This document shows positions 25,101 to 38,120 of a stretch of DNA of 64,000 bases, one piece after another. The notes under the pieces were generated by a model. That model saw only the letters and a program-made list of their open reading frames with translations, was not told where the DNA came from and searched no databases. This stretch comes from Hemibagrus wyckioides (lineage: Eukaryota; Chordata; Actinopteri; Siluriformes; Bagridae): assembly GCF_019097595.1 (NCBI RefSeq), contig NC_080726.1, forward strand, positions 15,351,705-15,415,704. Direction: 5' to 3'. Position 1 is the stretch's first letter; the number at the start of each line of letters is the position of its first letter. The translations under genes and the position numbers were made by a program.

Positions 25101-26390
25101 AAGTGAATAAAAAGCTACAGTGTCATATTTTTGGCTGTTTTATTTTCCTGTATTTTAATTTAAAAAAATAAATAAATAAATTACAGCTTTTAAGGAAATA
25201 AGAGTTTAAAGATAATTGATGATTGGTGTTAGAAATTTAGTATTATGCCATATCAAGCCATAATATATAAATAATGTTGTGCATTTAATTCAATAAGTCA
25301 TATTAATATTAAACATTGAATGAATATTGGATGTTGTCCAAGTTAGAAGCGAGTTAGAATGGAATCTTTAAATACTTGTATAATATTTAAATGCAATATT
25401 CACTAACCGGACCTTCTATTGCTGTACCGTTATATGTGCTTGATAACCATGTCAGTTCAGGAAAACCTGTGGTTGTCAGTATAATATATAGTATATAGTT
25501 TTTTCTTCGACTGCCACAGTTATATGGCTGTGTTTTCAGGAGGATGCTTATAAGAGGTTCCTTAAAAATAAATGAGGTAGGTTTAGTAGTCATTTTGAAA
25601 ATTGCTTACTCCATATATAGAGCAGCAAAGTGAAATTACTCGTTTGAGGCTCATTTTATCATTTAATGAATCTCAGCGTTTGTAGGCTGTGAGGTACGGA
25701 AGCAGCAGTCTGCTAGAAATCTCACCATATTTAGTCTGTTTAGTAAATGTTATTAAAGGACCCATTATGGCTATTTGGGGATATACTTTAAAGCAAGTTA
25801 CAATTAAAGACTTTTATAAAATCTGATTTGTTTTATTTTTTGTGTTAAACAATGTTAAACAATACATCGATTATTATTAACAAAAAAAAAGCTTCACGAT
25901 TTATTGTGTGTGCACAGAGTATTTGGCGTGAAATATGGTATAATGAGTCTTTCCTCACCCAATAAAGTGCTAACAGGCAATAGTGACTCTTACTTGCTCT
26001 TTGATTGTAGATTTATTTCGACTGAGGGCAGAAACTATGTGTTTTATCAGCTCAAAATCTAATCTGGATTGGTTTTATTGAATGACTCTAATCTCTATAA
26101 CCCAGAATGCATTTGGGAGGCCTGGCTTTGCTCCATGCCAGCTCCTCTTGTACTTCAGTGCCCTGGCAAAGCTTTCTGTACAAGTGGGTAGAGCTTCCCT
26201 CAGTCTGGGTCACGTCTCACCAGAGGAAGCGGAGAGAGAGAAGCCCATTATGCCCTCTCAGGATCTTCTCCCCAGCCCTTTTTTTGTTGCACGTTTTTGT
26301 AAAGGGATTTCAAGTTTTGTAGTGTGGCTGAGGCAAGGCTTTTAGATGTGGAGAGTGCAGTGCTGCACTTTAGAAGGCTTTCAGCTATAG

Positions 26391-26422
26391 GTGTGTGTGT
26401 GCGTGTTTGTGTGTGTGTGTGT
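26391..26422. repeat. (GT)n microsatellite, interrupted
   Basis: A GT run with a GCGTGTTT interruption. Confidence 0.95.
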
Positions 26423-27469
26423 TATTTTCCATTGGGAGAGGGAGGTGAATTGGCCAGCTATCAGCTCTCTGCAGCTCTCTTGGCTGCCTTTGATTGGATT
26501 CTACAGTGGGACCTCTGGCCCCTTTCTTCTGGCCTCTAACTCCAGAGGTCATCTTCTGCTAAGAGTTCAGCCTCTGCTCTCTGGTCATATCCAGGCAGTA
26601 TTGTTCACAATGCATTCATGAATTCGTTAGGAAACAAAAGTGGGCATAGGAATCATTATAATAAAGAGAGAATTTAGTCCATAAATGTTTTTTTTAACAG
26701 AGAGGGATGGTGAATAAATGAGAATGAAAGGAAAAATAAAATTATTCATTATCAAGTAATATGTATTTCATTATCAAGACTCCAAGGAGTGTCCTAGATG
26801 TCAGTAAAATAGAATTGAATGGCTTAATTTCTCTCTATATCATGTAAACTAACTATGTTTCAATGTCTACTCCTTAAGATTTCTTTCTGCATTTAATGAT
26901 TAATATTTAATGTTAATGTAACAGACACTTTATATTTGACTAGAATTTGATATGCAAGCTGTACTTGAGAGTGATATTACCTGTGCTACATGATGCCTAC
27001 ATAAGCCCTTTATTACAACTGACAAAAATCCATTCATCAACGCTTATTCCAGTAATCATCCAGTGTCATAATGACAGCTTTCATTAATTATGAAGTATAG
27101 CAAATGTATAGACATATGTCTCTTATAGCTCTTTTACACCTTTTATGATACTGTTTTCATGTACATCTGATATTTCATAGCCACTTAATGGTGGTGATTA
27201 TGATGGTGATAGATTAATAAGGCTTAAATTAGAAACATTTGAAAAACTGTAAACACTTCCAAAACAAGCACTTGCTAAATATCTTTCTCAGAAAAAAACT
27301 AATTAAACAGTAATGTTCCAACAGCTTACAGAGTTTTGTGGAATAATTAAAATGTTTCACAATGCCATGACACCAAAATTTCTCTGAGACAAAAGTAGAG
27401 AAAGTTTTGTGTTGAACATCATTACTTTTATGCAACCTGCCAAAATACTGAGCTAAAAAGTCAATAGAA

Positions 27470-27775
27470 GGTGTTGCTGTTATAATAAGCTCCACTCTTC
27501 TGAGAAGGCTTTCCACCAGATTTCGAGCATGAATATGGGGATTTGTGTATATTTAGTCACAGGAGCATTAGTCAGGCCATGGCACTGATGTGAGGCGACA
27601 ATGTCTGGAGTGCAGCCAGTGTTTCAGTTTATAACAAAGCTTTCATTGGGGTTGAGGTCAGAGCTCTGTGGAGTCTTTTTCATATCTTCCCTGACGTTGC
27701 TTTGTGCACATGGGCATTGTCATGCTGCAGGTTTAGGCCATTAAGTTCCAGTGATTTGGTCTATGAATGAGTGCA
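27470..27775 (-). mobile_element. Tc1-derived relic
   Basis: The sequence CTCCACTCTTCTGAGAAGGC, then GGAGCATTAGTCAGGCCATG, GGGGTTGAGGTCAGAGCTCT and TTGCTTTGTGCACATGGGCA reads as the reverse complement of Tc1 transposase 3' sequence. It includes the decayed SPDLNP and HD..PVH regions. It parallels 4850-5110. Terminal repeats were not found, and stops and indels disrupt the frame. Confidence 0.65.
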
Positions 27776-29891
27776 GGTCTTCTTTCTCCATGAGTTTCCC
27801 CATTTACTTGTTTTCTTGCTAAATACTAATAGCAAAGTTGTCAGCTTGTGACCTTGACCTCGCAACCTATTAAAATTCCCTGATATGTAGCAGTCTAGAA
27901 CGAAAGGAAGTAGAGCAGAACCTTATGCTAATTAAACATCTGCATCACTTAATGTCATCCTGGCCTGAAATTAAACAGCTGATGCCTGTTTTATGAGTGT
28001 TTATGTTGGATTAAGTGACTGTCAGATGGATATGTGTAGGTGTCATCATCTCTAATTAACCAGCCTCTCAGTCTTAATCTATAGTGCTTCCTGTTGAACT
28101 TTGAACACACAAACTTTTTCCCTTTAAATCATTATTCCAAGTGCATGGCAGACCCAATTATTTACACACTACAGAGAATCTATACTCTTCTTATCATAGT
28201 CTAGCCCTTGTTTTCAATTTTCTGAGCATTTTTCAGACATGTTGCCTTGAACCAATTTCTGCAGCAGGGTGTTGGGGATTTTGGTGGTAATGAAAAAAGA
28301 GACTGGGGTGAGGTGAATGTTAAAATGAGATAAGCGTCAGCATGAAAAGTGTGAGAATGCCCTAACAGTGGGGAAGCTGCTACCACTCTCTCCCCAGGCC
28401 TTTATTTTACCCCACGCAGAGGTTTGCAATAATGTATTTGTATGCTGATGAGGTGTGGGACACAAGTACAAGTATGTGTTAAGTATACAAGGAGACACAC
28501 ACTGGAACATCTGGATGTTCAATCTACTGTGAAGCCGGTTTGGTGCATTGTCAAACTAGGTGCATTCGGTAGGCACTCAAGGATTCCATCTCGCGTGTGT
28601 TTTCTCAATATTTCAATGGGAGGTTTGTTTTTCTGCAGTCTTCTTAAACACTAAATAGAACTGTTTCTTTTGTGTTCTCCAGCCCTCTCTGTATGTCTCT
28701 GCCCAGGGCTGGTGTGACCTTGTAGGGAGCATCAGTATTCACCACACCTACTCGCTGTGGATTATTCAGGTGCTGAAATAGAAGAAGGAATAATGAGGGC
28801 GGCTTTGTACTAGGTGACATGTTGTTCAATCTCTCTGCCCGAGAGCAGAGTTAATCTCGCCACTTCTCTTTATCACATGGCTGGCTCCAGGCCATGCAGC
28901 TCTTTTGTAGGAAAAGCCATGCAAATGACAAGTGCAGAACTTGTCATGTAATTTGGAGCACAATAGCAGAAGAGTTTGGTGAATGCAGTACAGGTTTCCT
29001 TTTTTTTTTCTCCTTGCAGTGACGTGTGTGAAGGACAGAAGTGAAGGAGATAAAGGATATCAGGCTCTGTCTGCAGGTTGTAGGTTGGATGTCAGTCAGC
29101 TGGCTATGGCATTGTCTTGGCAGATGGCACAGATCTTTTCATTTGCACTTATCCTCTTATCCTCTTTATTTTGTGTAACACAACTTTTGACACTTTCCTT
29201 GTTTCTGGGTGGGTTTAATCTGCTGGTTATTAACTTTATGTTTTAAGTAACGTTCATGTAATTTTGACTTCACAGTGTTAACACACGTAGATACAGACAC
29301 ATTACAACAAAAGCAAGAAAATGATTGGCGGTTGTTTTTCACAAAACCATATTAAGCAGCCGAACTGCATGAAAAATATTTTCTCTCTAAATACATCATA
29401 CTCATGAATAATAAAGACTAACCAGCATTGAGGCTCTATGTGCAACCTGCTCTCTGCCTTTCCCAGCGCATAGTACAACAGAATTAATACTGAAGCAATA
29501 TAACAACACACAAACTAACAAACGTGCCATATATGACATTTCTACAACAAATAAAAATAACAAATGAATTATAATATTTTAGGTATAATAATGTACTGTC
29601 GCATTGACAGTGTTATGCACAGGTTTAGACGTTTCCAGCAACTGCTAACTTCAGGATACACACGTCTCAAGCTCATGTGTCATGCCATCACCATTTTGTG
29701 ACATAGCAGACAAAACAAAGTGACACTGAACTGAAAGAACTAAACAAAACAACAAACATAGTCATAACAAACATATATTAATATAAATCTGACACTTGGC
29801 TCAGGTTTTTTTGTCAGTTTGACATCGATATTGTCTGACACTCTCTGACAATTAAACAGTTACACATGTTTACGTGATTCCTTTTTACTTA

Positions 29892-30632
29892 TCATGAAAT
29901 GTTTATGTAGGTGTCATGTAGCCCCAAGAAACACCGTTCCTCAGTAAAGTGCCAGACTGCTCCGGCTTTTGCAATCCGGCATACCGCATCATGTTCAGCA
30001 TCATCATCGCTTGCTATGACACTGCCCAGGTAGGTGAATCTGTCAACCTCCTCCAGCCGCTCTTGAGCCACTGTTACTGGGTCATCCAGTGCCGCACATC
30101 CAATTCTCATGATCTTGGTTTTGTTCCCGCTAATCCGAAGACCAACCTTGGCCGCTTCTTGCTCTAGACTTTTCGTCATTTCCTTTATATTCTTCCTGAT
30201 GTTGGCTAGGAGGGCGATGTCATCAGCAAAGTCAAGGTCTGTCAGACATTTTGGTGGACTCCACGGGATTCCAAACCCATCTTTATCCACGGCAATCCGC
30301 ATTACAAAATCGATGCCAAGTAGAAAGAGGAAGGGGGAGAGGATGCACCCCTGCCTTACGCTGGTCTCAATAGCGAAAAAATCGGTATTGCCATCTTCTG
30401 TTCGGACGCAGCAGCTGGATCGAAGATATAGGGTTCGGAAGACCTCAACGAACCGTTCAGGGATGCCATAAGACCTCACAATGTTCCAAAGCAAATCCCG
30501 ATGTACGCTGTCAAAGGCTTGGGTGAAATCGATGAAGTTAATAGAGAGCCGCTGTTGATACTCCAAGCTTTGTTCAACGATAGTTCTCAGGATGAAGATC
30601 TGTTCAATGCATGATAACATGATCAATATCAC
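29892..30632 (-). pseudogene. Non-LTR retrotransposon reverse transcriptase fragment (RTE-like)
   Basis: A 246-codon open frame encodes most of a reverse transcriptase. Visible motifs in order are IDFTQAFDSVH (residues 34-44, motif A with catalytic Asp35), RQGCILSPFLF (93-103, motif B), FADD (135-138, motif C) and VGLRISGNKTK (163-173), followed by a RFTYLGSVI block (198-206). The style (FADD, FTYLG) resembles the endonuclease-reverse transcriptases of RTE-like elements in aquatic animals. The endonuclease and the C-terminal part are missing, so it is truncated at both ends. The Met shown is probably not a true start. Its GC content (near 50%) is well above the AT-rich flanks, and no internal stop or frameshift is seen, suggesting a young insertion. 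Confidence 0.85.
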
Positions 30633-31062
30633 ACCTTTACTTACATTTAAATAGGGTCCTAGAAATAGTGCAGAATCCTGAATATATAAATATTTAAGAT
30701 ATTAATCATATTTTAATATTAAACATCGAAGTTTTTTTTGTTTTAAATACTTTAAAATGAAAATAAATATCATCTCAGATTTTTGGACCCCACTGTGTGT
30801 GTCAGTCTGTCTGTATATGTAATTTGTTATAGCTTCTTTCTTTTTAAGGATAGAATAAAACAATTCTAATGCAAAGGACAGTTCTGTATCCAAGCCAGTT
30901 GTAAAGAGAAGGGCTTGAGCAGCACATACTTATACATATTATTGTAATTACCTTTCAGTTAGCACTTAACACACTTACCATAGTGTATGATGACATTCTG
31001 TTTTAATTTGTATGGTCAATTGTGCATTTGTATTCTAACAGACCATATTAAAAGTATACATA

Positions 31063-31569
<507 letters not shown>

Positions 31570-31959
31570 TAATATTCATGACTTTTTTGTTGGTGGGTTT
31601 TGAAGACACCGCTGTTTCCTTTTAAGGATACAATTAGGACACAGGACAAGTTAAAGATTTCCAGTAGATTTGTTCTGCATTTGTACTGGCCCAACTGAAG
31701 TTGAAGTAATATTGAGTTAAAAGCAGTATATAATAAAGTCACTGTCAGTGACCATAAATGAGTAAAGTATTGGACAAGTCAATCTTTGGAAGGAATTTAT
31801 ATGAAAGCAGATCTCAGAACAACACAGACATTTAAGCTTTAGCTAGGTGGGAAAATATCATTAATTATCATGTTGTCTTGTTGTGTGTCCACTTACAAGT
31901 CCCACGCTGTATCCTATTCATCAATTATTCAAATCTGAATCATTTCACTGCTGGAAAAG

Positions 31960-32039
31960 TTTAGCAATATTTAGCCATTCAGGTAATGCAATGCATCAGG
32001 TAAAACATTGCATTACCTGAATGGCTAAATATTGCTAAA
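31960..32039. repeat. Perfect 34-bp inverted repeat (hairpin, 12-nt loop)
   Basis: Arm 31960-31993 and arm 32006-32039 are exact reverse complements over 34 bp, separated by 12 nt. The arm starts TTTAGCAATATTTAGCCATT. Pairing stops at both the base and the loop. No other copy was seen in the window. See the findings for possible explanations. Confidence 0.95.
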
Positions 32040-32339
32040 GTCCGTATGGTGCTCACATGGGCCCCACCTTGCAATGTTGGCTGGGTCTTTGCAATGTGAA
32101 GTACAAAAAGTACTAATAAACATGAGTCAACTTACTTTTATTTAATTACAAATGAGTTATTAATTAAGGCTAATTGCTTAGTGCCTCTGGGAATATATTT
32201 CAGTACTTCAAGTATTCATCTTTATGGCATTAAATGTTTGTGATTGAAAAACTTTTCAGCTGAAACACTGCATTATGCTGGTTAGGGCGGTTTGTATTCT
32301 TTAACGACCCCCCCAACCCACACACAACCCCATGAACAC

Positions 32340-32342
<3 letters not shown>

Positions 32343-32372
<30 letters not shown>
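32343..32372. repeat. (CT)n microsatellite
   Basis: A CT run of about 29 bp; it explains the Arg-Glu repeats of a spurious minus-strand frame. Confidence 0.95.
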
Positions 32373-32375
<3 letters not shown>

Positions 32376-33394
32376 ACTCATGCACTTGCACACTAAATCC
32401 ATCTCCATCTCCGCTGACTATGATCCAGATGTGCACTGTCGAACAGGTGTTAGCAGTGCATCATTTCCTCTGTCTCTTAATCACAGGCTATAATTAGGAG
32501 TGTGAGCGCAGTTCTGCCCACTTTCACCCACCTGCCCCCCCCCTTCAACCCACCCCCGTCCACAAACAAAACACACTAATTAGAGGAGATTTCCTTCCTT
32601 CCTCTCCTTCTCTCGTCCTCTGTTTCTTGAGTGGAGTGTGGCCAAGGGAGCAGATGAGCCAATCGCAGCGGGGAGCAGAGGAAGAAGAAAAGAGAGAGAA
32701 AGATTGAGCTCTTCCATGGAGAGCTCTTGGGTTTTATATTCTTATGCCATAAAGGAAGAGAGGAAGAGATCAGCTTCCACAACAGGACTAAGATTTACAT
32801 AAGATTTCCCAAGAGCTCACTGAGAACTTACTATGCATTTCATATAAGTACTACTGAGAGTCAGTCTTCCACACAGCACCTTTAAAGGTAAACCATAATA
32901 AGCCTCTTAAACACATGGTTAATCCAACAGAAAACACACAGAAAACCAACAGTGGCCACTATTTCAAATCAGTCATCTCATGGTGTGTGTTCTTTCTACA
33001 GGAATCTGTGACCTACTGAAATAACTGATCAATAAAGTCCTTGATCCAGTGTGGATAAGTTGTACTAAGCTGCCATCACTATAGCAGCGATACATAACTC
33101 TTTCATATTTTATCTAGTTTACAGTTATTCAGAGATGTTTTTTTAACTAAGAAGGAAAGTTCTTATAATAATCTTATAATACTGAAAACTGGAATCAAAC
33201 CTCTAAAACAAGCCTCTGATCATAAGACGTAGTTTGTGTGAGCAGTGTGGTGGTTTAACTAATTGCCTGCTGATTTCTTCCATTTTTTTCCAGAAAGAAA
33301 CCTTGAAGGTCCCATGTCATAGAGGTCTTTAATACAGAACTTGGGAGACAGAGTGGAGGTCAGGTCAGGGAGCATGCATGGGTCAGATACACAG

Positions 33395-34400
33395 TTAATA
33401 GTACAAACAATTCTTGCCCAAAGTGTAAAATAACAGCCTTTGAATTAGGCCGCTCTGTTTAAATTGTTTATTGTACAGGAAAATCCTAATAGTATACTGA
33501 GTGCTGCACTTAATATATAAGCAATTAGCCCACTTCTGAATAAAATAAAACAAGACCCAAGAGTACAAGGAGATCAAACATCCACACAAACAACAGTAAA
33601 AGTCATAGCCTACGCAGATGATGCAACTATAATAATAAGAAGTCAGAATTAGTCTAGTAGTCAATAGAAGTTAAGGGGAAAATGGGGGGGGGTTTGTGGG
33701 GTTGAAGCAGCTGTAAACTAGAGAAATATAAAGGACCAAATAATTCCAAATAATTAAAATACAATATTTGCCCAAGTTGCTCTTTCTTGCTACTGTGCGC
33801 CATTCAGATGACAAACATTTCTATAAAACAAAAGAAAATGGTGGCTTAGGAGCAATTGAAATTGGAGTCAAGCTAAAAATTGCCTATTGCAAAAATGTTG
33901 CACAGGCGGAGGCAAGAAAAGCAATTTGGACAGACAAAGAGACATGGGGAAAAAGGAAGAGCAAGAAAACATGAACCTTACTACAAGCTTATTTACAGTG
34001 ATCTTCAAATACTAAAAACTGGATATAGACTGGGACAACTCTTCCAACAAACACATTTCTGATGATATAATTAGCTATTATTATGGTGGAGCTCTGCAGT
34101 ACAAACAACTAACCAGTGAGGAAAGTAAAAAAAAATGTGTCAGAAATGCATTCTCAATTATTTTCTGCATAACTGTAATCACGACAAAACAGCTGAACAC
34201 TGTTTAATAGAGTATGAAAGATCTGTAGAGATTTGGAGTAAAGTTAAGGCAATGAGATTAAACGTAAATATTACATGGAAGGCATTTATGTATGGGATTA
34301 TCAGTGGTGTATCACAAAACATGCAAAATTTATACTGGCTAATTGTTTGTACTGTGAATGATAAAATATAGAACACAAAAGCAGGACCCTTGGGCTCATG
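33395..34400 (+). pseudogene. Decayed L1/Tx1-like LINE (ORF2 fragment)
   Basis: Scattered pieces of a LINE ORF2 read on the + strand in shifting frames. From 33480 the RT palm is visible as LSAAL, AISPLLNKIKQDP and then VIAYADDATIII, with the catalytic YADD at 33611-33622. Next, at 33768-33970, comes KTKENGGLGAIEIGVKLKIA and WTDKETWGK, typical of the post-RT part of Tx1/L1-type elements. At 34135-34371 a further piece reads CHDKTAEHCLIEYERS-like sequence and MYGIISGVSQNMQNLYWLIV, the C-terminal region. Many stops and frameshifts separate the pieces; the 5' half, including the endonuclease, is absent. It is old and inactive, on the opposite strand from and unrelated to the RT fragment at 30 kb. 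Confidence 0.75.
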
Positions 34401-34785
34401 GGAAATTTAAAAAATAATGTATTATGGAATATTTTTTGCGTGTGTCTTATGAGAGTTAAAATTCATTTTAAATGTTCCACTAATATTAAAAGATGTTTGT
34501 ATGCGTACTCTGATGTAATAATACACTGCTGATCTAATCTGTATGTAAGTGAAATTTGTAAACAATGCCTGTACATCCTTCTGAAAATTAATAATAATAT
34601 ATCCTGAAATGTTTTCAATATAGTTTAATTTAAAAAGAAAAAAAGAAAAGATGGCCAGAAGTGCAGAAAGTCCAGGAAGGAGAGTTACACAGACGTGTAT
34701 AAGGTCCAGAAGCAGGTGATTAATTCATAATTTGATTATAATTTAGGGACCTAGATTACATGCACTGAATTAAGTATTTAGCAAT

Positions 34786-34985
34786 TATTCTCTCGTTGCC
34801 ATGGCCCGGGTTCGATTCCCGGGCAGGGTGCAAAACCAGCCACTGAAGAGTTAACTCTCAGTGCTGGTCCCAAACCTGGGTTAAATGGGAGGGTTGCATC
34901 AGGAAGGGCATCGAAACATGCTGACCAAATGATCCACTGTGGCGACCCACAGACAGGGAGCAGTCGAAAGAACGACGACAACAAA
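34786..34985 (+). mobile_element. tRNA-Glu-headed SINE, 5'-truncated copy
   Basis: It starts inside the tRNA-like head and keeps an excellent box B (GGTTCGATTCCCGGGC). The body GAGTTAACTCTCAGTGCTGG, then GGGAGGGTTGCATCAGGAAG and GGCATCGAAAC, is shared with 38121-38369. The 3' end CTGTGGCGACCC...GAGCAGTCGAAAGAA is a tail often seen in fish retroposons. Minus-strand frames across it are not genes. Confidence 0.8.
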
Positions 34986-35149
34986 ACTGTGGGAGTGGTT
35001 ACACATAGTAAATAAATGTTTTATTTAAGTATTCTTTATAAAGACAATTCATTTACTGAAACCAGTCCTTTAGTTATATCCACTGCTAGCAGGAATATAA
35101 AATCAAGCACATAGCATTGCAATCTCCATAAACAAACATTGGCAGTAGA

Positions 35150-36213
35150 ATGATTGGTAGAGCTGAAGAGCTGAGTGAATTAAAACATGCCACACTCATA
35201 GGATGCCACCTTTGCTACAAGTTGATTCTTTAAATTTCTGCCCTGTTATTTCTGCCCTGGTCAACTGAAAGTGAAATGGAAGTGTTAACCATGACGTAGT
35301 AGATCACACAAACTCACAGAGCGAGGCCACCATGTGCTGAAGCAAATAGCGCGTAAAATTTGCTGATCCTCTGTTGCATCACTCACTAAAGAGTTCCAAT
35401 CTGCCTCTGGAAGCAGGATCACCACAAGAGCTGTGTGCTGGGAGTTTCACAGTTTTCATGGCCGAGCAGATACACACAAGCTGTAGATCACTATGTGCAA
35501 TGCCAGGCATCAGCTGGAGTAGTGTGAAGCGTGCTGCCACTGGACCCTGGAGCAGGAGAAACGTGTCCTCTGGAGGGATGACTCTCACTGAAGTGAAACA
35601 CACTATCTGGCAGGCTAATGGGAAAGACTGGGTTTGGAGAATGCCAGAACACTATCTACCAGCATACAGAGTGGCAAAAGTGACGTGTGGTGGAGAAGGG
35701 CTTACGGTCTGGACGTTTTTTCAGGGGTTGGTTTAGATCATTTAGTTCTAGTGAAAGGTATCGTTAACACTTCTGCAAATAAAAAACAGTTTAGAAAGTA
35801 GTGTGCTTCAACATTTGTGACAACAGCATGAGCACAAAGACATGGTTTGATTACTTTGGTGTAGAGGAACGTCAGTGGATTGCACAGGACCCTGATCTCA
35901 CGCCTTTAGAACCCCTCTGAACACCTTTAGGATTAATTGGAATATTGGTTGTGACCCAGACCTTTCCATCCTTTTCATCCAACAACATTGCCTGACTTCA
36001 CAACCTCTCTTTTAACTAAATTGCACAATTTCCCAAAGACACACTCCAAAATCTCATAGGAAGCTTTCCGAGAGGAGATGAGACTGTTACAGCTGCAAAG
36101 TGGGGACAAAACCAGATAAATATAAATGAGGCCACAACTTACGTTTTTCAACAAGCTGATATAAGTGTGATGTTCTTGTGTCCACATACTTTTGAATATG
36201 TAACATAGGGATA
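35150..36213 (+). mobile_element. Decayed Tc1-like element
   Basis: The + strand carries successive matches to the Tc1 element at 41957: GCTGAAGAGCTGAGTGAATT and ATAGGATGCCACC (N-terminal part), CATGGCCGAGCAG, CTGCCACTGGACCCTGGAGC and AAGACTGGGTTTGGAGAATG (central part), and CAGGACCCTGATCTCACGCC (around the catalytic Glu). It ends in a terminal-like TGTGTCCACATACTTTTGAA near 36178-36200. Numerous substitutions and indels break the reading frame; the longest open piece is 35374-35736. It is much older than the copy at 42 kb. Confidence 0.7.
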
Positions 36214-37130
36214 TGTAACCCTCTAATTCTTTGATTTTGGCTATACACTGAAGTCATTTGGGTTTGCGATCCAAAAAAGGACCATGAGAGGACAGATCAG
36301 AATTATAGTTTTCATTTCCTGATATTTATATTTATGTAGAACTTTTTTGTTCACGTTTTGCTTGAACCCATGCATTTTTCCAAGTGATCAAAACTATTGG
36401 AACATGTGACTGAAAGGTGTTTCTGGTTGCTCAGGTGTGTCCTGTAGATTGATTGTTTATATAGATGTACATGCATACTGACAGTTTATTGACATTTAAA
36501 TCAAAATCTGTTAGTTTTCGTTGATCTAATTTGCTCTACAAGTTGTTCATCTGTGTGTTTGATATAGCTATTTGCCCTGTTTTTATTCAAAGTCTTCTTG
36601 TGGTTGGGATTGTACACCTGAGTGTTCTTTAGGTGTATGATCCCAGTGTTTGGGTGTTTTGTCCTGTCCCAGATAAGCTCGTTATCTTTGGCATGTCAGT
36701 CCTATTTAGTGTCCTTCCTGCTGGAAAGACTTCTGCTTGACATCTTTGACCAATTTTGTTCCCATGTTGCTTCTGCTATTATTTTTTCCTACTTTCTCTC
36801 TCTGTCTCTCTCCACTGCTCTCTGCCTTTCTTCTCTATTTCTGTTGCTCTCTCCTCTTGTCTCCGGATGTCTGTCCCTGTAGATTTCCCATGTTGGTTTA
36901 TTATCTTGTGTTGAACAACTGTAGTTTATTTATCATGAGGTGATAGGGGAAGGAGTGGGTAAGTGTCAACTCTCCAGTGGGAGGAAGTCAGGATCACAAA
37001 GCTCTTTTTGTAGTCTCATCGCTCTTTGCTCCAGGGCTTTCTGCTAATGTGTTAATGTTAATGTGACACAGCATGCATCTCCAGATTAATTAACCATCCT
37101 CCTGCAGTCAGCGCACTGATATATTCAGCA

Positions 37131-37148
37131 GCATGTGTGTGTGTGTGT
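37131..37148. repeat. (TG)n microsatellite, short
   Basis: About 18 bp of TG. Confidence 0.85.
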
Positions 37149-37613
37149 TTGATAAAGAGAGGTGAGCCTTACAGTATCCTCTGGTTGTATATTCATGATG
37201 ACTGCCTTTCAAATTTAACCATATATCCTTGAGCCTGTGTTTTATATAAGAATCATCTGATGAGCGAACAGATACAGACATAGCCAAACTGAACATTTGC
37301 TGTACATTAACACAACTTGCACAAATGCTTTCTGAAACATTTGCTCGATCAGAGAGCTCCATGTGAGCCACGGTGCAACCGCAAGACCTCCTGTTGATTA
37401 TTCTCTCAGATCACACTGCTCAGAAACTAGCACGCAATCCACTTTATTTCTTTTACGCTTTAATTTATGACTCTATAGTCATGCCTGCTGTTCCAAAGCT
37501 GCCAATTTAGGCTTAGAGAAGAAAGACACAAGAGTGTCACAGTTTTGCTTGATGACTCTGTGGCAATAGTTATGAATGTCATTTAAACCTTAAACAGATT
37601 TGACTCTACCGTT

Positions 37614-37643
37614 TTCTTCTTCTTCTTCTTCTTCTTCTTCTTC
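37614..37643. repeat. (TTC)n microsatellite
   Basis: About ten TTC units. Confidence 0.95.
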
Positions 37644-38120
37644 CCTGTGACCCATTATAACATTTAATGGTAACTATAAATATCTTTTTAAGCTATAATG
37701 ATTGAAATAATCATATATTATAAAATATAATGATTGTTATTAGTAACCACACTGTATAATGCAGATGCACAGATTCACTGAAACTGGAAGTCATCTGGTC
37801 TTTTTTAATCTTCAGCTGTCCTGTTTTAGTGAGCATGTGCCTGCTACATCCTCTGATTCTTGTTCTTGGAGTGAAACCTCTCAACTTTCTGCAGTTGTCT
37901 ACTGTTGTAACCCATCTGCCCCAGGTTTATCATGTTGTGTGCTCTGATATGCTTTTCTGATCACCACCTTTGTAATGAGTGGTTAATGGTGTTAGTTTGG
38001 GCTTGTATCATTTTTTTCTGATCTCTCAAATCAAGGGTCAAAGTCAAAGTCAAAGTTTTCCCATCTGTAGGTCTTTCACTCACTGGATATATATTTTTTT
38101 GCATCATTCCATGTAGACTC

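Noticed and set aside
32230..32436. Minus-strand frame with an Arg-Glu run
   Set aside because: The run is the translation of a (CT)n microsatellite.
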